Positions 12,851-33,745 of a stretch of 64,000 nucleotides of DNA are shown one piece after another. The DNA is taken from contig NC_092023.1 of assembly GCF_042242105.1 (NCBI RefSeq), positions 11,358,933 to 11,422,932 on the forward strand, read 5' to 3'. The notes under the pieces were generated by a model, which saw only the letters and a program-made list of their open reading frames with translations, had not been told where the DNA came from and searched no databases. Every line of letters starts with the position of its first letter. Positions within the stretch are counted from its first letter, which is position 1. The DNA is from Pempheris klunzingeri (Eukaryota > Chordata > Actinopteri > Acropomatiformes > Pempheridae). The position numbers and the translations under genes were made by a program.

Positions 12851-15359
12851 CTCATTATTCATTGTGTCCCTTCTCTGAGATCAGTCTAATTAGAAAATGT
12901 GACAACATACAGTAGTCTTGTAATGCATCATTATCTCATGTTACAGTAAAATACAAGTAACCTAAACTAACAGTGGCCCTGTAGGGTAACATGAGTGTAA
13001 TTTATCTATTCTCGGGAAAATTGCAGTGAGTGGCATTCAAGATACTGTGTTTAATAGCATATTATATTTAACAAACACTATGGCCAAAATGGTGAAAAAT
13101 ACAGCAGATGATGGAATCCCTAAACATCTACAACTCTACAACTTAAATTCAGGCTATAGCTACAGTTGGAGATTAAGAAAAATAAACTACAGTTCAGTCA
13201 GACACTTGTGTATCAGTAATAGAAATATGTATCAGGTCATAACAGTTGCACTGTAGACCTGTATGAATATGATTGGATGCTATGAGTCACCTGACAGCCA
13301 CACATCTGTGAACGAGCCTGGCACTGTGAAGCATAAATGAAACAGCGGATGCCAGTCAGCTAATACAAGCGCTACCTTAGAGCTCTACCTGACCAAACGC
13401 TACAATATGTTTTATTTAACAAAACAATTAAAAACACGTCAGTAAGAGGCATCCTGGTGACTTTGTGGTTGTGACACATAACGCACACATAAACATGACG
13501 TCATGACGTTTATTCCTGCTGGGGACCCCCCCCTCTCTCTGTCCAACTATGCAGTGAGAACAAAATTTGTTTTAAAAACACACATCAAGCATCATTAAAC
13601 TGGGATACAACTTGCACAAGCAGAAAGATTTTCAATTATGAAAGTTTTTACGACTTTATTTGATGTAATCCATCTTTTCTAGGTCTTTCAGCCTCTCTGG
13701 ATCTTATTTTTATTCTAATATTTCAACCTAGATTATTTTTTATACTCTGCTTTTCATTTTTTATCTATTTATTCTGTTGCTATCTCTGAATATGTGCTTT
13801 TTCTGTGTCAAATAAAACACACTGTTGACATTGTGCATGCACATGCTTTATCAACAAAGATAATTATCATAGAAAGATTAATCTCTCAATCACTACGCTG
13901 ACGGCTCCATCTTTCTGTGTGTGCGTGCTGTCTAATGACACCATCTCTCCTTGTAGCCTTGTTTTGATGAGAATTATTCTAAGAAGTTGTGTCCACATGG
14001 CGCCCTCACTTTGCCTGAAAACACAGTTTACATGCCTCTCATGACTTTTTATTGAGATTAACTAAGCACTGAGTTAACTTAATTACAATGTTACAACTCC
14101 ACATATCTTCCCGCTGATAGACCTGTTAAATCTCCCGTTTGCCTTCAAAGCAAGAAAAATCTGATTTTTCCACATTGCGAGTGGTCACTTAATGCATTCT
14201 GGTTTCAGCAGTCGACAAAGGTCGCTTTCAAGAGTCAAGTGGACCGGGGAAGCCTTGTGACTGAACGTGAGGACTTCTCTGCTAAAGATGAGGACAGAGA
14301 GTTCAGTTTGGGATCAGGCGAACTGGTCTCCACTGCTCACGGCTTTAGCTGCTGTAGGTCATGGGAACAGCATGCATCGCCAGTCTGTTGAACTTCAGTG
14401 TGTCTGTTTGGGAAGATGAAGAGAGCCAAATTCAACCAAAGCATAACCAACCTAAAGCATATTTTAAGTGCAACATATATTATATATTCCAAATATTAAG
14501 GGAAACAATGCAGTGGTGTGTTTAGTGACAGTGCAACAATAGATAAACATTAACATCAACATCATGAATACAGATTGAAAGAAAATATCATAATTTAACT
14601 AATTTGTTACGTGCTCAAGAGCGTGTTGATCGTGTGAACCCCTCCACTCTCCCTGATCTAAATTTCAGGTCTCATTTTGAAATTCAGGCCAGAAGCTACT
14701 GCTCCTGAGCAAAGCTTTCTCACCTTTACACCACAACTATGATAATTTGCACTCAAAATGAGACAGCAGATCAACTCCAAATAAGTCTTTTAAATTCTGT
14801 AATTATCATATATTTAACCCAGTATTCAAGTTTATCTGGATACTCCAACTCAAGATTGGCCTACAGCCGGCTGTGCATGTTGGGCAGTGCTGTGCTGATT
14901 CTCAACACGGCTTAAAATGAGCCAGAAAAGCCTCAGATAATTACTAACAGATATATAATTGATGGCTATGGAGACATTGCATAACATGAGGACCTGAGAG
15001 GTTTCTACTTTTCAAATAAGGACAAGAAGTTCACTTCAGGCTAACTTTTTAAAACAATTTTTATCACTGAAAAATAGGGCAACATCCATTGAAAGTTAGA
15101 TAAAGCAAATCTAATTGCCTGTTTTTGATACACAAGATATTTATCTCACAGTTGGAACAGTCTAATGCTGAGGGTCAGTCCAGTTAAAGAATAAAGCTAA
15201 ATGTTTGAAGACATAAAAACGTTTGCTGAAGTGTTCTACTGAAAGTGACTGAGCTTCCACAACTGTTTATAGACTTTGGGGATAGGAGCTAGCAGTGTAA
15301 AGCTTTTTAGGCTTGCATAAGTCTGCGAAACATTAATTCAGAGTATATAACTATCAAGT

Positions 15360-15602
15360 AAGTAGAGGTGTAAAATGGGAGGTCTTAAAACACCAGACGG
15401 AGGGGTAAGAAAACAGATCCCGGCCAATTAATTGAGGATCACTTGTAACTAAACCTGATTCAAATGATTGGGTCATATCACACTTCTGCAGAGGCTTGAT
15501 GAAGAGCTGGTCACTTGAATTATGTGTGTTGGAGCTGGGAAACATCTAAAACATGCAGGGCAGTGGCCCCCAGTACCGGGATTGGGAAGCACTGGTCTAG
15601 TA
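15360..15602 (+). mobile_element. Dispersed repeat / MITE-like copy
   Basis: CCTGATTCAAATGATTGGGT, CTTGATGAAGAGCTGGTCAC, GTGTTGGAGCTGGGAAACAT, CTAAAACATGCAGGGCAGTG and GATTGGGAAGCACTGGTCTA match an abundant fish noncoding element. Ends not clearly defined. Confidence 0.55.
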
Positions 15603-16710
15603 GATCACCTTCATCAACAATTAAATGATGACAGCAGTTTATTTTAATGGTCAGTGGCATTCAAAATCTTGCATGAAACATAGGGTTTAGGGGTGATCGC
15701 TCTTTTGCTCAGTCTGAAGTGTGCACCCTGAAAAGTTTTGTGGTAATTGTCTTAAGTGTGTGAATCCATTGTTACCTGATGGTGAGGACGAGCACGACAG
15801 CTGTGGCTGGAGGCGACATCAGTTTCAGAGGAGTCTGGTGCTCGATAATCATCATCTTGCCCCCATCCTTCAGTAGGACACATATGAGAGTCAATGGAAA
15901 CAGAAAAAACAGCATAATTCATTAAAAGGTATTGCACACCATCATTATTTTGAATCGGAAACTGGAGAAGAGTGACATGCACGAAACAGGCCCGCTTTGA
16001 GGTTACTGCCTTCTACGTGTACAATTGGCAAGTTCTCACAGAGGCCTGCAGGGATCCTGGTTTCCATTCACAGTGGGGGCATCTTCAGCATAGTTGTGCA
16101 TTTTAACAAATATAAGTGGCACATAAAACACACTGCTGTCTGCATTCCTCTTTGGTCAATAGTGGACTGCAGCGCATAAAATGAAACAGCCAGATTCATC
16201 CCGCAGTATAGATCAGAGTTCTTCTGTAAAAGAAAGAGTGAACATGAATTATGGCTTTCAAGCGTTTGTTTATTTGGCAACACAAATACAAGGATCACAT
16301 TCTCTATACCAGAGTACAATGGGTAAAACCAAACACGAAAGCAGCGCCATGTCTCCACACGGCTATGAGCTGTTTAATACAAGGGTTACCGTGCCTTCTT
16401 TCTTAGACTGCAGTCGATCTAGTTATCCAGTTATAGCGAGACAGTTAATACACGACACATCAAACCTTGAGGGACAAACTGTTTTACTCAGAAGCCCTTA
16501 TACCAGCAACAGTCTGAAATACTACACAATAACAAATAAGATAATGATTTCATGAGGGAACATACAGAATCTGGCTGTGTGGAAGTGTCAACATGTGTCC
16601 TTTTCATCTGTGCTTCCTCAGGAGTATCTTGTGTTTCATAGAGTGTTTGTGTTCCCACAGAGAAGTGTGTATGAGTGATGTGGTAGCACACTTACAGGCA
16701 CATGCGCACG

Positions 16711-16730
16711 CACACACACACACTCACACT

Positions 16731-16771
<41 letters not shown>

Positions 16772-16790
16772 GCGCGCACACACACATACG
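16711..16790. repeat. Interrupted (CA)n microsatellite
   Basis: CA tract with CT and CG interruptions. Confidence 0.95.
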
Positions 16791-16866
16791 CACTGGCATT
16801 ATGCACCTGGCAGCAGCATGAAGTTTATCAGCGCGAATCTAGTGTAAACCAACAACGCAGGTGTTG

Positions 16867-16868
<2 letters not shown>

Positions 16869-16907
<39 letters not shown>
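16869..16907. repeat. (GT)n(GA)n compound microsatellite
   Basis: GT tract passing directly into GA. Confidence 0.95.
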
Positions 16908-17682
16908 TCACGTTTCCTGGCTAACATCAGCGGTACTTTGCTGTAGTTCAACAGTGTCTGAGTAAAATGGAAAAAAAAACTTGATTGAAATCATGATTAA
17001 GACTTGTTTTATAGCTTGTAGCTTGTAAGGAAGAGTATAATGTTAAAGTGACATGTTAATTTGAGACCATTAGCAGTAAATCAGCATGTGCTGCGTTACT
17101 ATAAAAGATGTGGGAACAGCCAAAGCTCATTTCTGAAGACAGCAAGTAGATACTGGTTTGAATATCTTTGCAATTTGATGATTTTCTTCCTGAACATTAA
17201 CAGGATAATGTATCATACACAACACAAGCATCACTCATGACAATACAAAGGGAAAACTGATACTGATCCGGTGTATGGAGATCCGTGCAGTCCAAACTCT
17301 TCTTGCTGACTGTGTGAACAAACGAAACCGGAGGATTTAGAGAAGAATCCACCGGCAATAATTATTAAGCTTTTTGTACTGTTGCAGAATGTATAAAAGC
17401 ACACACTCCCACGTGGTGGCCATGTTTACATACTCTGCACCATCACATTGGCTTGCCTCCCCCATGTAGATAAGTATGCATGCTTGCAAAGCAGGCAGTG
17501 ATTATATACACTGTATTGCAGTGGTTGCATTATTATATCTATGCCCTGTGTGGTAAAGGACCCACAGAAACAATGAGAAAGGGAAGGAGAAGAAAAGAAT
17601 CATGTTCTAGTGAACTGTGATTAAAGTCTACTACAAGCAAGAACACGGACAAGTATTGACAAATTTCATAATTAATTTATGA

Positions 17683-17895
17683 GCGTGTGTGTGTGTGTGT
17701 GTGCATAGACCACGTATTACTGACGTTGTGGGGACATAGATCTGTTAACATGGTCTGATTATGGGGACTCGCCTTCCTTTGGGGATAAAATGTAAGTCCC
17801 CATAATGTAAATCATTAAATTTTAGGATGAAGCCTTGGTTTAAAGTTAGGGTTGGGTTAAGTTTGAGTTAAGGTTTATGTCCCCAGGAAATTAAT
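17683..17895 (+). repeat. GT tract plus GTGGGGACA-type dispersed repeat
   Basis: A short (GT)n at 17683-17703 is followed by GTTGTGGGGACATAGATCTG, TATGGGGACTCGCCTTCC, GTAAGTCCCCATAATGTAAA and TTATGTCCCCAGG. This GGGGAC/GTCCCC-rich unit is frequently found beside CA repeats in perciform fish. Confidence 0.55.
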
Positions 17896-17939
17896 ATAAC
17901 TCAATGTAATGTCTTCCAAAGTGATGGAAACACCATTCA

Positions 17940-17970
<31 letters not shown>

Positions 17971-18121
17971 TACAGAAGCAGGGGGAAGTCCTTTTCTCCT
18001 CTGTGTTTTTTTTTCTGTGTTCGGGGATGCCAACCTCAAAGGAAACCCCTCCTCCGCTTGCCGCCCACGCATCCACCTACACAGTGGAAATTTCTGTCTG
18101 AAAAACACACACACACACACG
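17940..18121. repeat. Paired (GT)n and (CA)n microsatellites
   Basis: GT tract 17940-17967 and CA tract 18104-18121, about 136 bp apart. Confidence 0.93.
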
Positions 18122-19213
18122 CAGTGGTTGATCACAGAGGCTGCCTGTGGAGACTTTCAGGTGATGTAACACACCTTCTGGCAGTCATACCGAAGATCAT
18201 GTGCTTGGAGAAACTGGTGGCATTAAACAGCTAGCCAGAAACGAACAGACATGTCATATCATTTGTGGTTTGTACTGCAGCCCTGAACACACATAAGGTG
18301 CACATATTGTGTCAAGTTATGATGGCATCTCTTTTTCATATGAGGGTTGAATCTACTGTGGGCAAAAATATAGGTAAACTACATTAACTAGAAGCCATCA
18401 TAGTGTATCAGCTCAGCTAGCTGTTCCTGTTTTAAATACATCAGGTTTGTACAGTGGATGTATACTACAAGTATCATTAATGGCAAATAGTTGAGTCAGT
18501 GTTTCCTACAATTTGAGAATATACTAATGGTAATAGAGTCCTGAGGCAGGTTATCTGCTGGTTGAATACTGTGACCCAACTTACACTACAAAACAAGCTG
18601 TCAGCTAGTCATATTTCCAATCAGTGCAATTTCCCCTGATTAGTTTTGGATTACAGACTAGAGTTTAAGACAAAACCTTATGCTGGAAATATAACTAGCT
18701 TAACAGATTTCTCATTTTCATTAAGAAAATCACTGCACTGCATCATCTCCAGAATGAGACGACTCTCTTCTAGAGTAGCTGTCAGTCTTTTCTAACAGTG
18801 TGTCATCATCCAGTGGACCTCTATGAGGGTTCCCCAAAGGTTGTTACAAAGAGATTTGTGACATAACGGCAAAACCAACAGTAAAATTAAGACACTATTA
18901 AAACAGAGAATGCATCCTCAATTTTTTTTAGCTGATAGTGAGATATTAACTGAAGAACTTCTGGTTTCATTTTGACCTAAAACTATAGTTATGTCTTCAT
19001 AATGTGAACTCTTTATATTGTTATTGCCCAGTGTAACTAATTTATTGACAACAAGTATTTTGAGAAACTGAAATTGACCTTATTTCTGAGTGACACATAT
19101 TTCTGGGTTAATAAACACAAAAATGACACAAAACATCAGCTGTCGATAAGGAACAGCAGATACACAAAATATTGGAGAATGATGGTATTGGGACACTAAT
19201 AAAATCAAATCCA

Positions 19214-19517
19214 AACACACACACACACACATATATGTACAGTACATACACAGACATACAGTGTGATGAGTACAGACAAACGTGTCACATTTGAGGATGC
19301 AGAAAAAACACGCAATTGTGGTTGCAGCAGCGGAACAATGCAGGGCTCCCTGTGTGGGGGCAGACACACTCAGAACGGGATGTTCTCTCACACACACACA
19401 CACACACCCAGTACAGGCACTACAACACACACATACACACAGATCACAGTCACACATGCATTTAATCTGCATACATCACGTGGCACACACAAGACAGGCA
19501 AACTACACAAAAAACTA

Positions 19518-19551
<34 letters not shown>
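19214..19551. repeat. Cluster of CA and GT tracts
   Basis: CA tracts at 19214-19231 and 19390-19409, scattered CACA up to about 19440, and a GT tract at 19519-19551. Confidence 0.92.
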
Positions 19552-19554
<3 letters not shown>

Positions 19555-20859
19555 GTAATGGTAAGTTAAAGGGGAATTTACTTTTTTTGCCTGCCCTAAT
19601 GTGACCTGGCACTTTAGAATCAATTTGGACAAAACAGTTTCTCCTAATATCACACAAAACTAGGCTTTCATTTTGGCAATTATTATTCATCAAAGTCCAA
19701 ATTAAAAGCAATTTCCCAGCATGTTTTTCCAATAATGTCATTTTAAACTTAGTTTTGTAGCTTTTGGTTTCATCAAGCAGCGTTTTCACATCATCACAGT
19801 CCAATTGGCAGTCAGCTGTTGTTTTTGATGTATGAGACATTTGACAGATGGAGCACCAAGACTCTGCACACATGAATGGTTCTGCTGCTCCCTAGTGGCT
19901 GGAAACACCCACATCTTAATTGTTACTATAAATGTGACTGCAAAAGTTTCCAGAATTCCTTTAAACCCACAGCAATCAATACATATATCATCGCTTTGTT
20001 TATTTTACCAGCTATTCATATTAACTTTGATTGTATGTTTTGATCATGATTATTTAAAGCTCGGATGCAGGGGCAATAGTTAGCTAGCATCAGTGTGCAT
20101 GCAACATGGATGTTTAAATGCATGTAGAAGTTAAAGGTCAGAGGATGCATATTTACACACAACACAGAGCAGAACAGAAAAACGGCCCTTTTAATTTCAG
20201 CAGGAGCATTTCATTTCAAAAACTGAAGATTTGGGGTTTACATTCTGTGGCTGAAACCCCAGATTATGTTAAAATCAAGCATTTTCCAAAGAGTATATTC
20301 ATATTCCTGACCTTGAAAACATTTTTCAGTATTTTCCAGACTCTGTACAAACCCTGGGTAAGGGAAGGTATGTTTGGATATTGCACAAAATGGTTCGTAA
20401 ATGATGTAAATAATGGTTTGTAAATAATTCTTGTGCTGTCCCAGTGCCATGACATCACATTACAGCACATTACCTTTGATTGATATATCTCACATTTTGG
20501 TATTTGTTGCTGCAAATAATAACATTCAAGTATAGATATATAAGACATATCACAGGCAAGGTGAATCATGACATAAATCATACTAAACTTAAAAATACAC
20601 AATAATCACAAAGTTGAAGTCAAAGGAATGTGTGGGGTTTTCAGTTAACCACATAAAAAAACCCCAACAAAACAAAAAAACCCGAAGTTTTCTTCCAATG
20701 TCCCTCAAGAAATCATTTGTATCACTAACCAATATCACTTATCACAAAGATTTTCATCTCTCAGAGACCAGCTCCAGTTTTTTATTGTCTTTTTACATTG
20801 ATACAATCAAGCATACTTGATAAGAAATATCCACTGTAGATTGTTCATGATTGACTATA

Positions 20860-21090
20860 AGTTTATGGTAAATTGAGTGTATCTAGACAGACATCATCAT
20901 TACCTAGAGTAAGATAAAAGTGTTTGAAAGTGTGCAGTACTCCTTGTTTATTCTCAGTCTGCAGTGTGTTGGTCTTGTGAACCTGCCAATAAGACTTGGT
21001 GTTGTGGAGGAACATTTTTAACATGTTATTGTATAACATGTTATTGTTTAACATGAATAAAGGTGCAGCTTATCTTATCTTATCTTAAAC
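20860..21090 (+). mobile_element. Probable 3' end of a degraded LINE-type retroposon
   Basis: The segment ends AACATGAATAAAGGTGCAGC followed by (TTATC)3. An AATAAA-like end plus a pentamer tail is typical of fish L2/Rex-type non-LTR elements. Two tandem TAACATGTTATTGT units precede it. No reverse transcriptase ORF remains here. Confidence 0.35.
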
Positions 21091-21289
21091 AAATCACATT
21101 CTCCTGCTTCTTCTGATATGACACACAGAAGGAAACTAAGCCTGCAACGCAAACACAGAAATCACATGAGCAATATTAGAAAAGGCCTCCTAGAACTGGA
21201 GTATCATTACAATTGTTCAGGTATATTTAAAAAAGTAAATACTTGTGCATTCACACTTGTGTGCGTCTGCACATAGAGTGGCTTAATGC

Positions 21290-21660
21290 TGTGTTCACAC
21301 TATGAGCAACAAAGTCATGCAAGTCATTTTCAATAGAAGCCGGCGTCATGAAGCTACAAACTAACGTCAGACACTTAGTGTGTGCCTGTGAATAATCAAC
21401 CAATTATGTTTTTGTTTCACCATTTCCACTCTCCTTCTCTCTCCCCACAGGCGTGTTATTTCGCTAGTTGACGCTATGCTAGCTTTATTGCTGTGCACAT
21501 GGGGATGCAATGGAGCAGCGAAATCTGATGTTCATAAATTAATGTGGAACACAAGCTCATGATGCCATTGCCACATCAAAAGCAGCTCTTCTAAGGCGAC
21601 TTGGCATCAATGTAGCAGGTTGTGCTGTTTTGTAGCATTGTCACTCGTAGTGTGAACACA
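21290..21660. mobile_element. MITE with terminal inverted repeats
   Basis: The left end TGTGTTCACACTATGAGCAA and the right end, read in reverse complement, TGTGTTCACACTACGAGTGA form TIRs with only three mismatches in 20 positions, about 371 bp apart. No transposase is inside. A target-site duplication is not obvious. Confidence 0.75.
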
Positions 21661-21873
21661 TGTATTGATGAAATTAATCAATTGGCAAGATGAAACTTTT
21701 TTGAAAATAAGGGCCAGGTTTAAGAAAAATACATTGAACTGTTGTTGAACTGCGGAAATTAATAGCAACACTTCAAAAGCTAGATTAAATTGATGTGAAC
21801 AGTTTGCACATGTCAGTATTACTGGAAAGCTTACTAAAGCCTGTGAATGACAGCCAAAACCTGCTTGTAAATA

Positions 21874-21879
21874 TTTATT
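21874..21879 (-). terminator. Candidate poly(A) signal of slc16a12
   Basis: AATAAA on the minus strand about 300 nt after the stop codon at 22180. The next candidate downstream is near 21487, inside a MITE. Position is plausible; use is unverified. Confidence 0.35.
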
Positions 21880-22179
21880 TTTTTTAGGATATCTCTTTGG
21901 TTCTACAAAACAATATATCCACATAAAACAATAAACAGAAAAACTTTATAACATCATTATAACATAATATGTATCTCAAAGTCACAATAATTAAATAAAT
22001 TCTTTAAAAAAAAAAGGCACAGCTGTGTTATCCCCAATTCGTCGGGGGAATGCTGTTGATGAGTGGCGTACGATGCACATCAAAATAGCACCTCTACGAT
22101 ATTCTTTGTAAACACTCATGTCAGCAGTGGTAAGGCACACATCCACAGAGATGGAGGAGCAGCACCTTGATTTGCACCA

Positions 22180-29588
<7,409 letters not shown>

Positions 29589-29637
29589 CGCTCCAGCCAA
29601 TCACAGGGCAGACTGACATCAGTACCCCCTCCCTCTG

Positions 29638-29717
29638 TTATAAGGGATGCTGGAGGCCACACCTCCACTCCTCAGTGTTCTCCTTTTGCCTCTAAATGTG
29701 CAGCACGTTTTCATTGG
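29638..29717 (-). promoter_or_regulatory. Candidate TATA/CCAAT promoter directly upstream of slc16a12 exon 1
   Basis: On the minus strand, CCAAT (29717-29713) is followed about 70 nt later by TTATAA (29643-29638). The start codon lies 50 nt further downstream (29588). A TSS about 30 nt after the TATA-like element would give a 5' UTR of roughly 20-25 nt. A second, inverted CCAAT box is at 29597-29601. Human SLC16A12 has upstream noncoding exons, so this may be an internal promoter or a chance match. Confidence 0.35.
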
Positions 29718-29964
29718 CTGGGCTGTCAAAACTGCAGAACTGCAAAATTGTTTGTGCCTTCTTCCTCCTTCTCCTCCTCTTCCTCAGTCGCTGAGAAAAA
29801 AACAGAAACCACAACAGGCAGGAATTTAAATCATACATGTCAGCATCTTTCCTGTCAATTCATCCACTTTATATTTGCTGTTCACTGTTTAAGATCATTT
29901 AAAAAAATGTTTTTGTTATTCATCCTCGCTTAAATTTTGGAGGTATCTGGCCATAAACCAAAGT

Positions 29965-30080
29965 AGATCTGCAACAATTTATAGATTAATTGAGTAGGTC
30001 AGTGACAGTGAAGTTGAATCAACAACTATTTTTGATAATCAATAAATCATTTCAGTCATTTTTCAAGAAACAATGCTAAA
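29965..30080. mobile_element. Degraded AT-rich dispersed repeat
   Basis: GCAACAATTTATAGATTAAT and TTTTGATAATCAATAAATCA recall the interior of the GCTGCAAC MITE family. Strongly decayed. Confidence 0.35.
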
Positions 30081-30414
30081 CTGATTCCCTGGTTTCAGCT
30101 CCTCAAGTGTTAGGATGGGATGTTTTTTGTCATTAATGACTGTGAACTACATATTATTGGGTTTTGAGTGTTTGGTCAAATAAAACAAATGTTATGGATT
30201 ACATCACCTCGGCCTGTAAGACATTATAATGGTCATTTTAATCATGTAGGGTAATTGATAATGAAGGTGAATGTAATTCAGTTGCCGCCATAAACCAACA
30301 GTAAGTAGGAGATTAATGGAGACTTTGATCTAAGGGATTATGAAACGCTATTACAATTCATCCTAATGAGGACATTTATGTAACTGTCAAGACAATAAAT
30401 GAACCTTGTGCCTT

Positions 30415-30560
30415 GTGGGATTCATTGTCTGGCCACTATGAATGTCTGTACTAAATTTCATATCAGCCCATCAAACAGCTGTTGTCTAGATCAAAGTGGT
30501 GGTGACAGATCAACACTGTGATCCCCAGAGACACACCACAAGCTCGGCTAAAACTTCCAA
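30415..30560 (-). mobile_element. Fragment of a common teleost dispersed repeat
   Basis: GAATGTCTGTACTAAATTTC followed by CATCAAACAGCTGTTGT and GTGATCCCCAGAGACA matches, in reverse orientation, the repeat family represented at 3690-4005 (its CTATTGGATAGACTGCCATG portion). Family name not assigned. Confidence 0.5.
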
Positions 30561-33529
30561 CACTAACTTCAAGTCAGCAGTATTAGAACAGTAGCAGTAA
30601 TATATAGCAGTACCACCTCAGCCACCAAACACTTACTTTTCCTTGGAATTTATACTTGTCATGTCTGATATTCATCACCGTATTTGCAACTAATTATTTG
30701 GACTAAAGTACCCAAGTGATGTGAATGTGAATGTCACACACAGATACAGAAGTGCCAAGATGAGCCCTTATAAAATATTTGTTGTGAGTTGCCTGTGTGT
30801 CATTTGATTAATAAGAGCAATAGATATTATATACGTATTATATAATTAGGTATCTAAATGAGGCATCTACTATTCAAATACAAGAATAAAGAGTACATGT
30901 ATTAAATAATAGGCAAAATGGCAGTGTAGAGAGCAGAACACAAAATAAATGGATCAATACACTTCAATTAATCTAATTTAACTACATAAACATAATTGTT
31001 GTTTGCCACCCAAAGGAGGAGGAAGAAAGGGAATCTTAGCTGTTGAATGTGATCAGAGACCTTTGAGAATTGACCAGCAAACACTGTCTAGAACTGAAGA
31101 CGCACACACGCCTTCATTTTTAGACACACTTTAGGAATCACCCTGCTGCTCCTGTTGCTGCAGGATGAAAGTGAGTCATTCACTGCAAGTGATAGTGTGA
31201 CCGCTCATATCTCTGCCTCTGTTTTTCCTCATGCCGCACTGGTCGGACATGAGAACAGAACAGACAGCACACTGGTGTCAAACAATAGCCGCTAAACAAT
31301 AGGCGGCAATCACAGGTAGCTTGACACCTTTCGACCCCACCCACGAATTTCCATCTCAAAAACCAAATGTTTCCTTTACTTGACAGCAAACAGCAAAAAC
31401 AAATGTCAGTTTTCCCTGTTTTCATTCTGAAAGAGGACATCAAACAGTTACTAAAACAGCTGTGAGCTAAAGGCATAGTGCCACCTGTAGTCCGAAGCTC
31501 TCACAAACAAAACAAAAATTTTGCACCTTATATTTAAAATGGACGCAGCCACTAAAATCTGTATTCCACAAATATTCTTTTCTCTTTCAACATTTCAAAA
31601 AATGTCCAGTGCACAGAAAGTGCAAATTATAAAATGACCCTGGACAGTACTAGTACAAACTGCAGGTGGGAAGCTGTTTCTTTTCAATTGGGATTTTCAA
31701 TTTCAATTTGAGAGTATGCACTTTTAGATCCCCATATTTTATTATGATTACGCATTTTGAAATTGCCATACTGTAAAGATGTTGTAAAAGATGTAGTCAA
31801 GTAATCCTTGATAATGCAATTAGAAGCTAATTACATTTTTTCACATGTGATTTGTAATTTTTGTTCTGAAAACCACGCTGTCCAAAACATTTTGCAGATT
31901 AGGGTTCAGAAACATTTCAGAGACAGGAATGACCTCGTGGTTGAGTTCAGTGTTGAGGATCAGATTTATCGACAGAGTGTACAAGTTAGTTCATTTCCAA
32001 ACTTGCAAGCAAAGAAGTTTAAGGAGGTCAGACAAACTAGCTTTTTAAGGTTTTTTTGCATGTATGTTGCCACAATTGATCTGAAAGTTTGGCGCCGCCC
32101 CACCTTCCTTTCATTTTAGTGGACATGGGTTGTCACTAGTCTGTGCTTAGGTCCAGTGTGTTGTTGGTAAATGTTTTAATAGCTGGTGCATCAAACTGGT
32201 GGTTCCACTGAGTGGCTCATTAAGTTTCAGGAGAAGCTATTTCTCGGCTGCAGTTTCTTCATGCTCCACATCGGCAGGCATGAGGACGTAGCACGGCAGC
32301 CATGTGATAACCTTATGATTAATGAGATTGTCACATGGCTCAAAAGGCTCAAACACCACATCAGAAGTCAGAGGTCAGTAACCGCTTCTATCGAGCTGAT
32401 GGTTCAGCGAGTCCATGGCTGAATTTTTCAATAATTGAAATCCTAGCTTTTAGCTTCCTGGTTGTTTGCATGTGATAATCACACCTGCGGTTTAGCTCCA
32501 CACTCTTAGTTTGTCCCTGTCTCAAACCCTTGTTGGTGCAAAACATTAGCACTGAAACAATGTGTGTATTTCCATTTAAAAAGCTCAGGCCTTCATTCCA
32601 GCTGAGCCAGTTTTTGCATTTCAGCTACTTGGTCTGCCTTGGGTCGTTCCAGAGACCCAATCAGCCAAACACTTGAAGAATCTGGACAAAGAAGCTGCGT
32701 GTGTGTGTTGATAAGAAGGTTGGAAAGGGCAGAGACCTCAGTTACAGGGCAGCAAACTTTTAATCAGGAATTTTACCAATAAAAGAAACGCTGACAAACG
32801 TATTGAAAACCTAAAAAGAGGGCAACAATGAAGACCAGTCTATGCTCTTAAACTCATGCACCCGTTTAAAGGTTTCTGAGCAGCTTTTGCTTTGTCATCT
32901 GTTGCTCAGAGAGGTTATCTCCACAAGCAAACAGGTTGTAAAGTGTGCATGTATGTGTGTGTGTGTGTGTGTGTTGATCGACAGCATGTGTACATCACCA
33001 ACAGAGAATGTCCCTGCTGCTGCAAAGTAAACTGGCACTGAGCCATGAAAAGAGCAGAGTTTACTCAGAGTCACTGAAAGCTGTGAGCCTCAGGCAACTG
33101 ACTCCATTTCAGGAAAAGTTTAAAACAAGACAATACTTTACTTTGAAATGTAATTAAATCCTTAAAATTAGTACCGCAGACAGTGTTGTTGTTTGTAAGA
33201 TACAGACTAACATTTGTAATGAATGTCATCCACATGCAAATTTAGACCATTAATTGTGTAATTCAACAACCGTTTCTAAGCATCTGTGTTTTGTTGCAGT
33301 GAGGGGATGTTTTTAAAATGTTTTAGATAGAAAAGGTACCAAAAAAAAAAAGCATACTACTATTCTTAGGTTAAAATGGGGTTACTTTCAAGAAAAAAAG
33401 TGTGGATAAGATGGAGGTAGAGGGGAGAGGGACAAAGCCTGAGACTACAGAGAGAGAGAGTGTGAATTTTAAAAAAAACAAGATAAAACACATAAAATAA
33501 GTGAAGAGAAAGTGTGTGTTGACTCACAT

Positions 33530-33745
33530 CAGCCACAGGCCGCTCTCTGCTCCTCCGTGTCACCGATTCATGGCCCCGACATGTAACAAAGAGGGTTTTT
33601 CTCCCACTGCCTCTCCTGAAAACACACTGAAGGTGCTCGGCTGTGCAACCGGGCCAGTAAAGTGAGGATAAGAGGAAAGGGTGGGAGGAGGGGGGTGAGG
33701 GAGGGGGAGGGGGAGGAGGAGGAGGAGCCCCCAAACATTCCCACA
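33530..33745 (-). other. Possible 5' noncoding exon or promoter between slc16a12 and pank1
   Basis: Locally CpG-containing sequence with a G/A-rich block (33678-33727 on +). On the minus strand it ends in a consensus-like donor, GGCTGAT followed by GTGAGT (donor at about 33527). It lies about 4 kb upstream of the slc16a12 ATG in the right orientation for an untranslated first exon. No direct proof. Confidence 0.25.
33678..33727 (+). repeat. G-rich purine tract with G-quadruplex potential
   Basis: Several runs of three to six G (GGGTGGGAGGAGGGGGGTGA onward) spaced by A or T on the plus strand. The complementary strand is C-rich. Confidence 0.7.

Larger units (their letters stand above)
1171..21289. 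other. Gene-free intergenic region left of slc16a12
   Basis: Between the separately listed repeats, microsatellites and motifs I find no coding exon, tRNA or other RNA gene. Open frames here are short, lack family similarity I can recognise, or consist of CA/GT translation. A possible minus-strand splice donor, GTCCAG followed by GTGAGTCG (about 2018-2025), could mark an untranslated exon but is unsupported. Confidence 0.6.

Noticed and set aside
16181..16555. 124-codon plus-strand frame
   Set aside because: No motif, signal peptide or family resemblance, and no promoter context.
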